Origin: Stomorhina lunata
Taxonomy: Eukaryota; Arthropoda; Insecta; Diptera; Rhiniidae
Assembly (NCBI GenBank): GCA_933228675.1
Contig: OW121740.1
Span: 36,403,792-36,467,791 of the forward strand
Direction: 5' to 3'
DNA: 64,000 bases
Position 1 is the stretch's first letter, and each line of letters opens with the position of its first letter. The notes under the pieces are model-generated. The model was not told the origin of the DNA, searched no databases, and saw only the letters and a list, made by a program, of their open reading frames with translations. The translations under genes were made by a program, and so were the position numbers. This document shows, one piece after another, positions 44,871 through 56,557 of this stretch.

Positions 44871-45900
44871 TACAAAAGTTACATATATTTTTAGAAAATT
44901 TTCTTTTTTTATGAAAACTTCCCATTTTTATACAAATTTTGAAAATTTGCCATATATAAAGGAAATTTTGAAAATTTCCCATTTTTATAGAAACTTTTAA
45001 AAATTTTTAATTTTCATAGAAAATTTTCTATTTTTATAGAAAATTTTGAAAATTTTCCATTTTTACAGAAACTTTTGAAAATTTAAAAAATTTTGAATTT
45101 TTATAAAAAATTTTCTATTTTTATAGAAAATTTTCTATTTTTATAGAAAATTTTAAAAACTTCCCATCTTTAAAGAAAATTTTAAATTTTTATACAAATT
45201 TTGAAAATTTTCCATTTTTATAGAAAATTTTAAAAAGTTCCCATTTTTATAGAAAATTTAAAAAATTTTCCATTTTTATCGGTAATTTAAAAAAAAACTT
45301 CCATTTTTATAAGAAATTTTGAAAAATTTCCCATTTTGATAGGAAATTTTTAATATTTATGATTTTTGTAGAAAATTCTAAAAATTTCAATTCTTACAGG
45401 AATTTTGAAAATTTTCCATTTTAATAGAAAACTTTTAGTTTTTTAAATTTAAGAATTTCGTATGCCAAATATTTAAAATTCCTATAAAAATGGGAAATTT
45501 TCAAAAATTTCCTTTAAAAATGGGAAATTTTTAATTTTCCTATAAAAATGGGAAATTTTAAAAATATCCTCTAAAAAGAGAAAATTTTCAAAATTTGTAT
45601 AAAAAGTAAAAAATTTTCAAAAATTTCCTATATTTAAAGGAAGTTTTTTTAAAATTTTCCATTTTTATAGAAAATTTCCTATTTTTATAAAAAAATTTCC
45701 ATTTGAAAATTTTTAATTTTTCTATAAAAATGGGAAATTTTAAAAATATCCTTTAGAAATAGTAAATTTTCAAAATTTTTATATAAAAAGTGAAAATTTT
45801 CAAAATTTCCTATATTTAAAGGAAGTTTTTTTAAAATTTTCCATTTTTACAGAAAATTTACTATTTCTACAAAAATAATTTCCATTGGTATAGAATATTT
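44871..45900. repeat. Degenerate AT-rich repeat (TTTTTATAGAAAATTTT type)
   Basis: Loose repetition of CCATTTTTATAGAAAATTTT and its complement with no fixed period. Probably a decayed relative of the 36.7-40.5 kb satellite. Confidence 0.6.
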
Positions 45901-46017
45901 TTCAAACATTCCATTTCTATAGAAAATTTTGAAAATGTTCCATTTTTATAAAAAATTCCTATTTTTTTATAAAAATGGAACATTTTCAAAATTTTCTATA
46001 GAAATGGAATGTTTGAA
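45901..46017. repeat. Perfect 55-bp inverted repeat (hairpin)
   Basis: Arms 45901..45955 and 45963..46017 are exact reverse complements with a 7-nt loop TTCCTAT. Followed by a TTAA/TTAATTAATT simple repeat to about 46065. Confidence 0.93.
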
Positions 46018-46089
46018 TTAATTAATTAAAAGTTTAATTAATTAATTTAATTAATTAATTTAAAAGTATGTATTTTTTTGATACTTTTA

Positions 46090-47580
46090 AAGACGAGTAC
46101 ACAGTGGAGCAAATGAGTTTTTTTTTTGTACTATGCAATTTCTAAACTCCTAGACGGATTTTGATGAAATTTGAAACCAGAAGAGGAGTTAGGCTTTTGG
46201 GGCGATATTAAAGGGCGCATCGATAGCACAGTGGGTTGTACAGTGGACCAAAGTTGCCCACCTCGGGTATGAAAAACCTTTGGATCCGTATAACTTCTTC
46301 CAAATTTGGTAAAATCCGAAAGATTTTTAAATTTTTGAAAACTTCATAAGAAACTTAAGAAAAAACGTGCTTACTGTATTACTTTATCTCTTACAGTTTC
46401 AGAGACATTTGGCTTACTTCTGGGGAGATACTGCGTATTTCGATTCGATGCTTTAAGCATACAAATTCGAACAGTTTTATTTTCGAATCGAAATATAAAG
46501 TAACCCCCCTGGTCTTTTTTGCCTTATAAGTTAGTAGAAGAAAAAAATTAATTATATAAATTTTATAAAAAAGAAGGCCCGACCATAAATGGGGTCAAAC
46601 GGCCCATTTTTATAAAAAAATTCAATTTTTCTAAAAGCGTACTCTTCTATATTCAAAAATGTTAAGTAAAATTTCAGAACTCGTTTTGAATTTCTTGTGT
46701 ATTGGTCTAAACTGTGTCTAAAAATGGTCATAATACCTTGTTTAGTTTTAGAGATTTTTGTGAAAAAAATACAATGTAAAAAAATACATAAATTTAACAA
46801 CAAAAATTGTACTTTTGTGTATTTAAAAATGTTAGTAAAAATTTCAGAACTCGTTCTGAAATTTATATTTCTGAATTTCTAATATATTGGTCTACGAGTA
46901 TACTAAGTCCAAAAATGAATGTTTTAGAGGCTTTTGCTAAAAAATTACAAGGTAATTTTAAAAAAGTATTAGGCCTGTTCTGAAAATCTTTTTCAAGTGA
47001 AACTGAAATTACATTAATATTTAAAGGGCTCTAACTTCTAAAATTATAAAGAAATTTTAAGGTTTTTATTAATTAGGCGTCAGGTGTTATTCATCTTAAA
47101 AATATCGAATCATGAAGTTAAAAAATTGGTATGATCTTTCGCAATAATTTGATTTTTAAAATTTGTTAACTTTCAATTCCACATGAAAGTGATTTTCAGA
47201 ACAAAAGTCTTAAATCAATTTCTAAATTAGCAATTTTTGGAAAAATTTTGAGTTTTTTGTAACTATAAAATTTTGATTATGGATTTTAAAACTTTTCTTT
47301 ATTTAATAATAGCAAGTATAGAGTTCGTAAGGTCTGTGCAAAAATCTGCTAAGACCCGGCCATAAATGGGGTCACGCGGCCCATTTTTCTAAAAAAAAAA
47401 AAATAACTCAGATTTTCGAAAAGCGTAGTCTTTTATATTCAAAAATCTTAAGTACAATTTCAGAACTGATTCTGAAATTTATACTTCTGAATATCTAATA
47501 TATTGGTCTATACTGTGCCCAAAAATTAAGGTTTTAGAGATTTTTGATAAAAAAAATACACAGTAATAAGCCATTTACAT
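46090..47580. repeat. Repeat region with three related modules
   Basis: A block with CCATAAATGGGGTCAAACGG and the following CAAAAATGTTAAGTAAAATT-type sequence appears near 46566, in part near 46815, and again near 47345. No coding frame. Element type unknown. Confidence 0.5.
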
Positions 47581-48100
47581 TACCTCGAAATCTAGTATTT
47601 ACTAGATTTTTTTCAAAATCTATTTGATTTTGACTAGATTTCCAATACAAAAATAAATCTAGTTATGAAGTAGATTTTGACAAAATCTACTTAAAATCTA
47701 GTAGTACTTAATGATGCAGCCATGTTTTTCTTCTAAAAAGTACTAAAAAATACAACTCTGTGTAAATTAAAATGACATTTCAATTGAAAAGAAATCAAAA
47801 CAAGAGAAAAGTGTGCGACAAAATTAATAAAATAAATTCAATTTTGAATTAAATTTGAAATAAATTTGAATAAAAATTTTGAATTCGTTTTATATCATTA
47901 AACTAATTCTGTTATGGAAATAAAATCTAGCAAATATAAAACAAAATTAGTGTAAACGATCCAGATTTTGATTGAGATTTCAAATCAAATTTACCAGATT
48001 TTAGAGAAGTGTATATTCCCTATAATTTTAAAAAATTATGAAAATTTATTGTTGTTGCGTTTTTTTTTTTTTTTTTTTTTTTTTGGCAAAAAGTCTTAAA
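47581..48100. other. AT-rich DNA with repeated AAATCTAG motifs
   Basis: Several copies of AAATCTAG/CTAGATTT, some inverted, from 47590 to 48000; T24-type run near 48060. No gene. Confidence 0.45.
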
Positions 48101-49345
48101 TCAATTTCTAAATTGTTTAAAATTTGTATCTTCACTTAAAAGTTTATAAGGTTCCCTTTCCATTGATGTATAACATGTCTTCCTACCTTATTTTGGTGGA
48201 ATGACTTATAAGGCAAGGCATATTATGTTTTATTTTTTACTCTTCCCAAAACTTAAATAGTACCCATCGTATGAGTAATATTTTCGCTTAATTTTATAAT
48301 AGAAGGTTCAGAAGAATGCTTCTGCGAGAAGTGCTCAAAATAACGATTTTAAAACTCTTCTTCGACTGACTGTGAACCGCCGTGGTACAGCAGGTTAGTC
48401 ATCCGCTTAGCATAATAGAGGTGCGAAGACCAGACCCACTTGAAAAAATAAATTTTCAGAAAAAGAAACGGTTCACCTGATAACTCAGCAAGCCTCTGGT
48501 TATTGAGTATTATGCTATGTAAAACTTCTCTAACTGATGCATTAAACACATAGACAACAGCAGGCTACGGGCTACAACTAGTCAAAATTAGAATACATGC
48601 ATTCAAATAGAAATAAATTTTTTAGAGTCGACACGGCTACACGACTACCGACCACCGTTGTAGCTGTAGCCAAAATTAAATTCAAATTTGACAAATCAAC
48701 AAACAGCTGATTGCCGCCCGCAGCCGCTTGCCGCGTGCATTGGCCTTCTACCTTAATCAATTTCTAAATTATTTAAAATTTTTATCTTCACTTAAAAGTT
48801 TATAAGGTTCCCTTTCCATTGATGTATAACATGTCTTCCTACCTTATATTGGTAGAATGACTTATAAGGCAAGGCATATTATGTTTTATTTTTTACTCTT
48901 CCCAAAACTTAAATAGTACCCATCGTATGAGTAATATTTTTGCTTAATTTTATAATAGAAGGTTCAGAAGGATGCTTCTACGAGAAGTGCTCAAAATAAC
49001 GATTTTAAAACTCTACTTCGACTGACTGTGAACCGCCGTGGTACAGCAGGTTAGTCATCCGCTTAGCATAATAGAGGTGCGAAGACCAGACCCACTTGAA
49101 AAAATAAATTTTCAGAAAAACAAACGGTTCACCTGATAACTCAGCAAGCCTCTGGTTATTGAGTATTAGGCTATGTAAAACTTCTCTAACTAATGCATTA
49201 AACACATAGACAACAGCAGGCTACGGGCTACAACCAGTCAAAATTAAAATACATGCATTCAAATAGAAATAAATTTTTTAGAGTCGACACGGCTACACGA
49301 CTACCGACCACCGTTGTAGCTGTAGCCAAAATTAAACTATTTTCT
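48101..49345 (+). repeat. Tandem duplication, period 656 bp
   Basis: 48101..48680 and 48757..49336 are nearly identical, each made of unique DNA, the 5' half of a SINE-1 and the first 137 bp of an H1 element. In the left copy, H1 stops at about 48680 and joins the end of an unrelated MITE. Confidence 0.85.
48544..48755. mobile_element. Chimeric TIR fragment: H1 left end joined to MITE-2 right end
   Basis: 48544..48680 equals the left end of H1 (AAACACATAGACAACAGCAG). 48681..48754 equals the right end of MITE-2 (TTGGCCTTCTACCTT terminus) found at 55741 and 56281. The change is abrupt. Confidence 0.75.
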
Positions 49346-49509
49346 ATTTTTGTTGGCGACAATAAAAGATTTAGTGCTGTCAACACCATATAATATTGAA
49401 ATAAATGAGCGATTTAAACCACTTGAATTTATTTACCATAAATACAATGGGGAGAATTTATGTAAACAATTTACATACTTATCGAATATTTATATATTTA
49501 ATGTATATA

Positions 49510-50837
49510 TATATTTAGTCCTTTAATTCCTTGTGGAACATAGGGCCTCAACAAATGTTTTCCATGTGTGTTTATTTGTAGTCAAGACTTTCATCTAGTT
49601 CCACGATACTTCGAACTCTCGTAACTCGTTCTCAGTTTGCCGCCTCCACGTGTTAGCAGGTCTACCAGAACTCCTGGAACCTTGAGGATTATATTCGATG
49701 GCTTGACGATTTATATCAGTAGCTGGCTTTCTAAGTGTATGTCCTAGCCAACCATATTTCCGAGTACGAATAGTAGTTTGTAATGGGTTTTGATTGGTGC
49801 GCACCCATAAATCTTGGTTTGAAATTGTAACGGGCCAGAAAATTCTTAGAATGCGTCTGAGGCATCGATTGACAAATGCTTGTAGTCCGCTTATCTCTCG
49901 ACTCGAAATATTCCATGTCTCACAGCCATATAAGAGCACGGGTTTAACATTAGTGTTAAAAACTTTGAGTTTGGTGATAGTTGAGATATTCTGCGATCTC
50001 CAGAACTTATTGAGAATACCAAAAGTTTGCTTTGCTCTATATAATCTATTTTGGATATCTTCTCTACTGCCACCGCTTTTAGAGATTATACTTCCTAGGT
50101 AGCAGAAAGTTTCAACCTCATCAATATATTGCCCATCAAGATAAAATTTTGACTCGTTAAGTGAGTTTACTCGCAATGACTTAGTTTTCTTAATGTTAAT
50201 TTGAAGGCCAGCTAAGGCAGCACGGGATGCAAAGGTTTGGATTTTTAACTGCATGCTGGAGAAACGGTGAGAAAAGAGACATACGTCATCAGCATAGTCG
50301 ATGTCATCTAATCTGTCATGAAGGCCCCATGATATACCATGTTGGCCAGACATCGAGTGACACAAAACAACATCGAGCACTATGTTGAATAGCAGTGGAG
50401 ATAGCACACAGCCTTGGCGAACTCCTACCTTAACATTAATGGGTTTACTATGTGAACCTTCATGAAGAATACAGCAGAATGCATTGTTGTAAAGTTCCTT
50501 GACGAGTCGTATAATCTTTTCAGGGACTCCTTTACATCTTAGAGCTTCCCAGATCGCGCTGTGTTCTAATGTGTCAAATGCGCGTTTGAAGTCTATGAAT
50601 AATAGATAGAGGGGGGATCTCCACTCAACCGACTGCTTCACAATAACTCTTAAGCTGTTGATGTGATCAATACATGATTTGCTTGGTCTAAAGCCTGCTT
50701 GTTCGCGTCTTAGCTGTGGTTCGACAATGGTCGCTATACGGCTGTGTAAAACATGGGCTATAACTTTGTTTACCATGTTAAGAAGGGTAATACCCTCCAA
50801 TTCGAACAGTCCTGCAAATTTCCTTTTTTTTGCAGTT
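49510..50837 (-). mobile_element. RTE-like non-LTR retrotransposon, 5'-truncated
   Basis: Bounded by a 12-13-bp duplication TTAATGTATATA (49498..49509 and 50839..50850). Minus orientation; its 3' end at the left carries a TATATAT tail after AGGCCCTATGTTCCACAAGG. The 5' end is cut inside the reverse transcriptase. Confidence 0.88.
49595..50800 (-). CDS. Reverse transcriptase, C-terminal 401 aa of an RTE-like element
   Basis: Uninterrupted frame. RT motifs in order: QAGFRPSKSC (34-43), motif A LLFIDFKRAFD (66-76), motif B VGVRQGCVLSPLLFN (125-139) and the YADD active site (169-172). LGSIISKSGG follows, then a C-terminal domain with LLYGCETW, CLRRILRIFWP, RKYGWLGHTLRKP and GRPANTWRRQ. This tail is found in the many endonuclease/RT proteins of RTE-type and related elements of invertebrates; I cannot separate RTE from similar clades by eye. 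Endonuclease and N-terminal RT are missing because of 5' truncation, so the copy is not autonomous although the remaining frame has no stop. The intact frame and good duplication suggest recent insertion. The ATG at 50800 is only the first in frame, not a native start. Confidence 0.88.
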   Translation of the reverse strand: MEGITLLNMVNKVIAHVLHSRIATIVEPQLRREQAGFRPSKSCIDHINSLRVIVKQSVEWRSPLYLLFIDFKRAFDTLEHSAIWEALRCKGVPEKIIRLVKELYNNAFCCILHEGSHSKPINVKVGVRQGCVLSPLLFNIVLDVVLCHSMSGQHGISWGLHDRLDDIDYADDVCLFSHRFSSMQLKIQTFASRAALAGLQINIKKTKSLRVNSLNESKFYLDGQYIDEVETFCYLGSIISKSGGSREDIQNRLYRAKQTFGILNKFWRSQNISTITKLKVFNTNVKPVLLYGCETWNISSREISGLQAFVNRCLRRILRIFWPVTISNQDLWVRTNQNPLQTTIRTRKYGWLGHTLRKPATDINRQAIEYNPQGSRSSGRPANTWRRQTENELREFEVSWN

Positions 50838-51335
50838 TTTAATGTATATAATAATATCTAATAAAATATTATATAAAAATTTATATTTATATAACTCTAA
50901 CTCAATAAAAGTAAAATTTTAAAAAGTTATTTTTTAAACTGTCTAACTCATGCGCTACGTATGCTAGAGCTACGTAGTTCATGTTGTATAAAAGCCAAGT
51001 ATGTCCTTCATAAAATTCATTATATATACCTATATACCTATATCTATATTGTTTTAAGATATACGAATTTTTATTAAAAAAAAGTCGGTTGCAGAAATAA
51101 GTTTATAGTATATTAGCTCCTTATCCATTATAAAGAATATTATATAGAATATATAAGAATATAAAAGATATTTTCAATAGCTTTTGTTTGATAGCAAAAA
51201 AGTTAATATCGGATATAAACTTCTAAAGTTATACCGTATTATTCTTGAAATTTAAAAATCCCATAACTCTTAAACTATAAGAGATCACACCAAAATCTTT
51301 CTATAATTTTTTTTTTTTTTTGATATAGAGATAGA

Positions 51336-52618
51336 TAGAGAACTTTAAGTTGGCATCACTTTTTTAACTGGCGGCCATTTTGTCAGCTGTCAAGTGATTA
51401 ATATTTAGTTTGGTTTGCCATTTCATCATGAACAGGTTGACAAAAGAACAACGCTTGCAAATCGTGCAAATTTATTTCGAAAATAATGGTTCAGTTCGCG
51501 AAGTTTACCGCAAGCTCCGTCCATTTTATGGTCGACATAATCGTCCATCAGAGCAATTAATTCGGTTAACCATGGATCGTTTTCGCACTACGTTTACTCT
51601 ATGTGATAATACGCATCCGCAGCGACGTCGAACAGTGCGCACCGAAGAAACAATTGCCGCTGTAGAGCAAAGTGTTGAAGAGGACCCGAATGAATCGATT
51701 CGCCACCGTGCACAGCAATTGGAACTTTGTCCATCAACTTTATGGAAGATTTTGCGCAAAGATCTTGGCTTGCGACCTTACAAAATCCAGCTTGTGCAAG
51801 AATTAAAGCCGCGAGACCATGCAATGCGTCGTGATTTTGGTGTATGGGCCGAAAATGAGATTGATCTCGATGCTGATTTTCATCGCAAAATTTTGTTCAG
51901 TAATAAGGCTCATTTTTGGTTGAATGGCTACGTCAACAAGCAAAATTGCCGCATTTGGAGTGAAGAGAATCCACATGAGACCCTTGAGACGCCATTACAT
52001 CCACAAAAACTGACTGTTTGGTGTGCTCTATGGGCTGGTGGAGTCATTGGGCCATACTTCTTCCGAAATAATGCTGGAGAGTCAGTTACCATAAATGGAG
52101 ACCGGTATAGAGCCATGATAACCTACTATTTTGTTCCCCAATTGGATGGCATGAATGTGGATGAGTTGTGGTTCCAACAAGACGGCGCTACATGCCACAC
52201 AGCGCACGTCACAATTGATTTATTGAAGGAAACATTCGATGAGCGCATAATTTCGCGGAATGGACCTGTCAATTGGCCACCAAGATCGTGCGATTTGACA
52301 CCACTGGATTATTTTCTTTGAGGATATGTGAAGTCGCTCGTCTACGCCAACAAACCAGAAACGTTAGGGGACTTGGAAGCCAACATTCGTGGGTTATTGC
52401 CAACATACGGCCCCATATGCTCGAAAAAGTAGTTGAAAATTGGACCTGTAGAATTGGCTTTATTCGAGCCAGCCGCGGCGGCCACATGCCCGAAATCATA
52501 TTTAAACATTAATGGCATAAAATTATCCTTCCAATAAAGCCAAATTGATGGACATTAAAACGATTTTCTTGTGTTTTATTTCAATTCGAAGTTCTATACC
52601 TCTAAAAAAAACACCCAT
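51336..52618 (+). mobile_element. Mariner-like element Tm3 nested in H1
   Basis: Comparison with H1 copy 1 places the insertion between the GATATAGA stretch (about 51333) and TACCATCAGGTACAGG (52619). Inner termini share AGAACTT-containing inverted sequence; the left end is blurred by the preceding poly-T and GATA repeats. Confidence 0.75.
51428..52512 (+). pseudogene. Mariner-like transposase pseudogene (Tm3), nearly full length
   Basis: Starts at ATG 51428 (MNRLTKEQRLQIVQIYFENN). The HTH region, ESIRHRAQQLELCPSTLWKI and LVQELKPRDH follow. The expected first catalytic Asp box reads FSNKAHFWLNG, so Asp has become Asn. WFQQDGATCHTA (second Asp) and PRSCDLTPLD (third Asp) are intact, 41 residues apart to the Asp of TPLD. 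TGA at 52319 stands where relatives have the Trp of FLWGY. A frameshift near 52390 separates VKSLVYANKPETLGDLEANI from the C-terminal ANIRPHMLEKVVENW...SRGGHMPEIIFKH ending at 52512. About 360 codons in all, a usual length. Inactive because of at least three lesions. Confidence 0.88.
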
Positions 52619-53037
52619 TACCATCAGGTACAGGAAAACCGTTGATTTCGGAGGTTAATTAATAAAATGTATTTATGTCGTTTTTATCAAAATTTAAATT
52701 GTTATTTTGTCCATCTTATAAACGTGATATTGGCACCACTCATAAACAGGTGTTTCGAAATGTAGCTGCCATCTTAAATGTAGCTGCCGTCCCCAAAATA
52801 ATTAAGTAGCTGACTACGAGGCGACGATTGCAGCCAACGACTTTTGTAGTCGGTGTTCGTGTAGCCTGCTGTTGTCTATGTGTTTAATGCATTTGCCGTT
52901 CGGAGCCGGCGTTAAAACGTATGTCCCTTTCAATGAGTCTAAAATATAGTATCGGGTGCAGCTCATTGTCTAATAGAAATACCTCTTGTTTCAATTGGAA
53001 TGTCGTGGGAATTACGTACGTACGTACTTCGACTGAC

Positions 53038-53334
53038 ATGATACTCGTATGGTTCTCACAATTCTAAAGACGTGGTAGACTACCAGACACCATTTGCATT
53101 TGCTTATATCTCCCAAGATCCCTTTTGAACAACTAATAAAATTTTTTTATTTATTGTTTTTGAAAGCGAAAATTCTTTTTATTTCTTTTTCATCATGTCA
53201 TTAAATTTCTGTCTAAAACTTTGAAATTGCTAGACTACACGTCAGTCGCAGAGGGTTAAAGATAATGACATACTAATAAACTAACAATAAGTAATGAAAT
53301 CTTAAATTTAACATATAGTAATTTTTAAACTTCT
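53038..53334. other. Intergenic DNA, no gene seen
   Basis: Nothing recognised. Confidence 0.45.
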
Positions 53335-53520
53335 TCTGTTATCCTTGACTCCTAGTGGAGCAAGGGGCCTCAGTTTGTGGAACTGCATTCTTCTGAATTT
53401 CATAACGCCCTTCTCTTTTTAGCTGCCGTACAAGTTGCTAGTGTCCCTCCTTCTGAGCCCGATATGACCACGACTATTTAGTATGTTTCGGACTAGTGGG
53501 TTAAAGTTACATGGGGATGT
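53335..53520 (-). mobile_element. RTE/R560-type 3' end fragment
   Basis: 53341..53370 repeats the tail CTTGACTCCTAGTGGAGCAA of R560 in the same orientation, followed by about 130 bp of different sequence that could be the 3' UTR of another family member. Confidence 0.5.
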
Positions 53521-53577
53521 AATTAAGTATTTCGGTTTTAACCAATAAAACGTCAAATTTAAGTTTTTTATCTATTA

Positions 53578-54412
53578 CCCAGTAAGAACAGTGTCAAACG
53601 TTTGAAATATAATGACTTTTACATTTAATATCAAACTTTTTTTTCAAACATTTTTCAAACCTGAACAGATGTTTGAGATTCACATTCATTTTCAAATGAG
53701 GGTTCATTTGAGAATAAACGTTTGAAAAATGATAATTTCTAAAATTGAGAATAAAGGTTATTTTCAAATCATTATCAAACCCTAAGATGATTTGAGAATA
53801 ATTTGAAAAATGGTGTTATATAAATTTGATATCAAACCTTATTTCAAATTTTTTTCAAACATTAAAAAAAAATAATTTATGTTAAATAAAATTAATGTTC
53901 AAGATATTTTAATGGAATGGCATTGCATTTCAAAGAAATTCGATATTTCTTTCAGATTTTTTAAAATTGATCCATATTTGACCATAAAACCTTGCTTAAA
54001 AAATGTCAAGATTAAAAATTCAATAATATTCATATGCATAAGTAAATTTTCTTTGTTTCTTAAATTTTTTCTACCTAACAATAAAAAAATTATATTTTAA
54101 GCAAAAGAATTCAAATATGATGCACATTTTTCAAAAACAAAATAAACAAACTCAAAAATATGAAAAATACAACGCCATTTTATTTATGTTCTACATATAG
54201 ATGATATCCACATTTGAAAAACCTTTGAGAATGAGATTTGATAATGATTTGAGAATAAAGGCATTTCTCAATTTGAGAATAAAGTCCCCTTTTTGTTGAG
54301 AACGCTATTATTCTCAAATCAGTATCAAATCAGTATCAAACGTTTGACCTTTGAAAAAAGATTTATTTTCAAATCATCCTCAATTTGAGAATAAACCTTT
54401 TTTCTTACTGGG
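53578..54412. mobile_element. CCCAGTAAG-type TIR element, copy 1 (835 bp, non-autonomous)
   Basis: Ends CCCAGTAAGAACAGTGTCAA and TTTTTTCTTACTGGG. Subterminal DNA is full of TTTGAGAATAA / TTATTCTCAAA and TTTCAAACGTTTGA repeats in both orientations. The centre is unique, with no protein. Copy 2 (57719..61060) is inverted and interrupted. No clear target-site duplication, so the superfamily is unknown. Confidence 0.8.
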
Positions 54413-54669
54413 TACGGGCATAATTGTTTTGTTATCTGTTATTAAAATATAAGATGTACAATAGGGGTATAACCAAAAAAATACCTATCACGACGGGGTG
54501 GCTACTGATGTTTTTATCAAGAAAACAGTTTTTTGAAATCAGTTTGGATAAAAAACCTCCCCCCAAACCTTTTTTTCTAAAAGCTTCCAAAAATATATAT
54601 AGTCATGTACTATATATTAACTTCAGATACTACAAATTATCTTTGTTGAGGGATATAAACTTAAAATTA
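54413..54669. other. Intergenic DNA, no gene seen
   Basis: An 87-codon plus frame (54424..54687) has no motif and ends in a poly-Lys run; probably chance. Confidence 0.45.
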
Positions 54670-55465
54670 AAAAAAAAAAACAAGTAAGAAAGCGCTATAG
54701 TCGGTCAAGCCGACCATACGATACCCTTCACCACTAAGGTCAAAGGTGTTATTTTTCATGTATAAAGACAAATATTTGCTAAATTTTGCCATCATACAAA
54801 CATTATCTTAAAACTTATATATTTAAGCTGTTTCCGTCATTTGGACTTATATGAGAGCTAAGGTCAAATGTGGACCGAATATCTCGAAATTTGGCAAATT
54901 GATTACAGTTATTACAAAAATTATGTGTGCAAAAAATAAACTCAAAATTTTCATTATTTTATTATTATTTAGATTTACGTTTTAGTGATTTTTTGTCTCA
55001 TTTAGTGCGTTTTTGAAGAAGAGTTTGTATGGGAGCTATGATTAAATGTGGACCGATTTCAATGAAATTTGGTACAGTGATTTAAGTTTACATAAGCAGT
55101 ATCTGTTTTAAATTTTATGAAAAAATATTGATATTTGTGGCCAATATAGCAATTCCGGGAAGTGGGACCTATGGGAGGTACCATAAAAAATGGACCGATT
55201 TTGACTAATTTCAATAGCCATGGTCCCATTATCAAAAAAATTATCTGTGCCAAATTTCATCAAATTATCTTCAGAATTGCGACCTGTAGTTTGATTACAA
55301 GGTTTACATGGGGGTCCAGCCAGCCAGACGGACGGACGGACATCGCAAAATCAACTTAGAAAGTGATTCTAAGCCTATTGGTATACTATATTTCTATGCG
55401 TAACATACATCTGCACAAACTTATAATACCCTTTCCACCTATGGTGGTGAAGGGTATAATATTAA
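54670..55465. mobile_element. Dispersed repeat family L, copy 2
   Basis: Starts near AACAAGTAAGAAAGCGCTAT, then GGTCAAGCCGACCATACGAT, and ends GGTGGTGAAGGGTATAATAT. Inverted motifs ATACCCTTCACCAC and GTGGTGAAGGGTAT lie near the ends. Aligns with copy 1 without the hAT insertion; short GGAC microsatellite at about 55326. Confidence 0.72.
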
Positions 55466-55740
55466 AAAAAAATTTTAAATCCAAATACTAAACTTCAAAA
55501 AGATTTGGGGGGAAACTTTTTTAACGCCCGCGAAAAAGTGACCCCACTTTTCATCATAGATTTTTATGGTCTATATGGCATTGATAGGTATTTTTTGATT
55601 ATTTAGCAAATTGTTCAAAAGTTATACCCCTAGTGTACAACTTGGCTTCTGCCGTTTTGCAATAGGTGGCAGTAGTGGTAGTCGAAATATATTTCATGCA
55701 ATAAGCTAAGGCAATTGTAAACATAACGCCATCGAAATAT

Positions 55741-56008
55741 TAAGGTAGAAGGCCAATAAACGCGGCATGCGGCTGCGGGCGGTCGTAGTATTGCCAGTGC
55801 ATAAAATGTAAGTTTGTTTACAAAAATATTCATATAAAAAAAATTTGAGTAGGATATAATTAAATCTGGCAGCACTGAAAAAAATCTGCCTCGCGGAAGA
55901 TTAGAACTTTGTTCTACTTTTCTCCATTGCCGCTTCAAATTCGACAAATCAGAAAACAGGTGATTGCAGCCGGCAGCCGCTTGCCGCGTTCATTGGCCTT
56001 CTACCTTT
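55741..56008. mobile_element. MITE-2, copy a (268 bp)
   Basis: TIR of about 26 bp starting TAAGGTAGAAGGCCAATAAA; the right end reads TTGGCCTTCTACCTTTA. Subterminal GCGGCATGCGGCTGCGGGCG is GC-rich and unlike the surroundings. No coding capacity. Confidence 0.83.
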
Positions 56009-56280
56009 AGTCGATTTGCGTCTGCATGATCAAGTTTTTCTCGATTAAACACGTCAATTTACGAGCCAGATTCTCGTAATTTGGAAGAGGTCTTAATGTT
56101 CTACTTTAAAATGAGCTGAGGCTCATAAAATGTCTTTGTTGGGACCGATATTAGTAAAAGATTTTGCCGAGAGTTGAGATATCCCGCCCATGCTTCTTTC
56201 ACGTCGACGACCAAACCGAATATTCACGCTCCCAAGGTGATACCAAAGATTCTATAACAACGGTGGGCAAATGTGGCTCT

Positions 56281-56557
56281 TAAGGTACTAAGCCAATACA
56301 CGCGGCATGCGGCTGCGGGCGGTCGTAGTATTGCCAGTACATAAAATGTGCGTTTGTTTACAAAAATATTCATATAAAAAAAAATTTAGTAGGATATAAT
56401 TAAATCTGGCAGCACTGAAAAAATCTGCCGCGCGGAAAAGTAGAACAAAGTTCTACTTTTTTCCATTGCCGTTTCAAATTTGACAAAACAAAAAACAGCT
56501 GATTGCAGATGCCAATGGCCGCAGACGCTTGCCGCGGGCATTGGCCTTCTACCTTTA
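56281..56557. mobile_element. MITE-2, copy b (277 bp)
   Basis: Same orientation as copy a, about 270 bp further on. Starts TAAGGTACTAAGCCAATACA and ends TTGGCCTTCTACCTTTA; the interior is closely similar. Confidence 0.83.

Larger units (their letters stand above)
49200..52885. mobile_element. H1 TIR transposon, copy 2, carrying two further insertions
   Basis: Same ends as copy 1, with an exact 8-bp duplication AATGCATT (49192..49199 and 52886..52893). The ancestral SINE site contains AATGCATT once. The interior matches copy 1 except for the RTE-like insertion at 49510..50837 and the mariner-like insertion at about 51336..52618. Confidence 0.9.
49027..53024 (+). mobile_element. SINE-1 split by a 3.7-kb nested insertion
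   Basis: The SINE starts TGAACCGCCGTGGTACAGCA at 49027 and is interrupted at 49199; its second part (TTTGCCGTTCGGAGCC) resumes at about 52894 and ends at 53024. The 13-bp duplication TACTTCGACTGAC is present on both outer sides (49014..49026 and 53025..53037), which proves that the halves belong together. Confidence 0.9.

Noticed and set aside
49595..50800. Complete autonomous retrotransposon
   Set aside because: The frame is intact, but the endonuclease and N-terminal RT are absent and the copy is bounded by a target duplication at the truncation.
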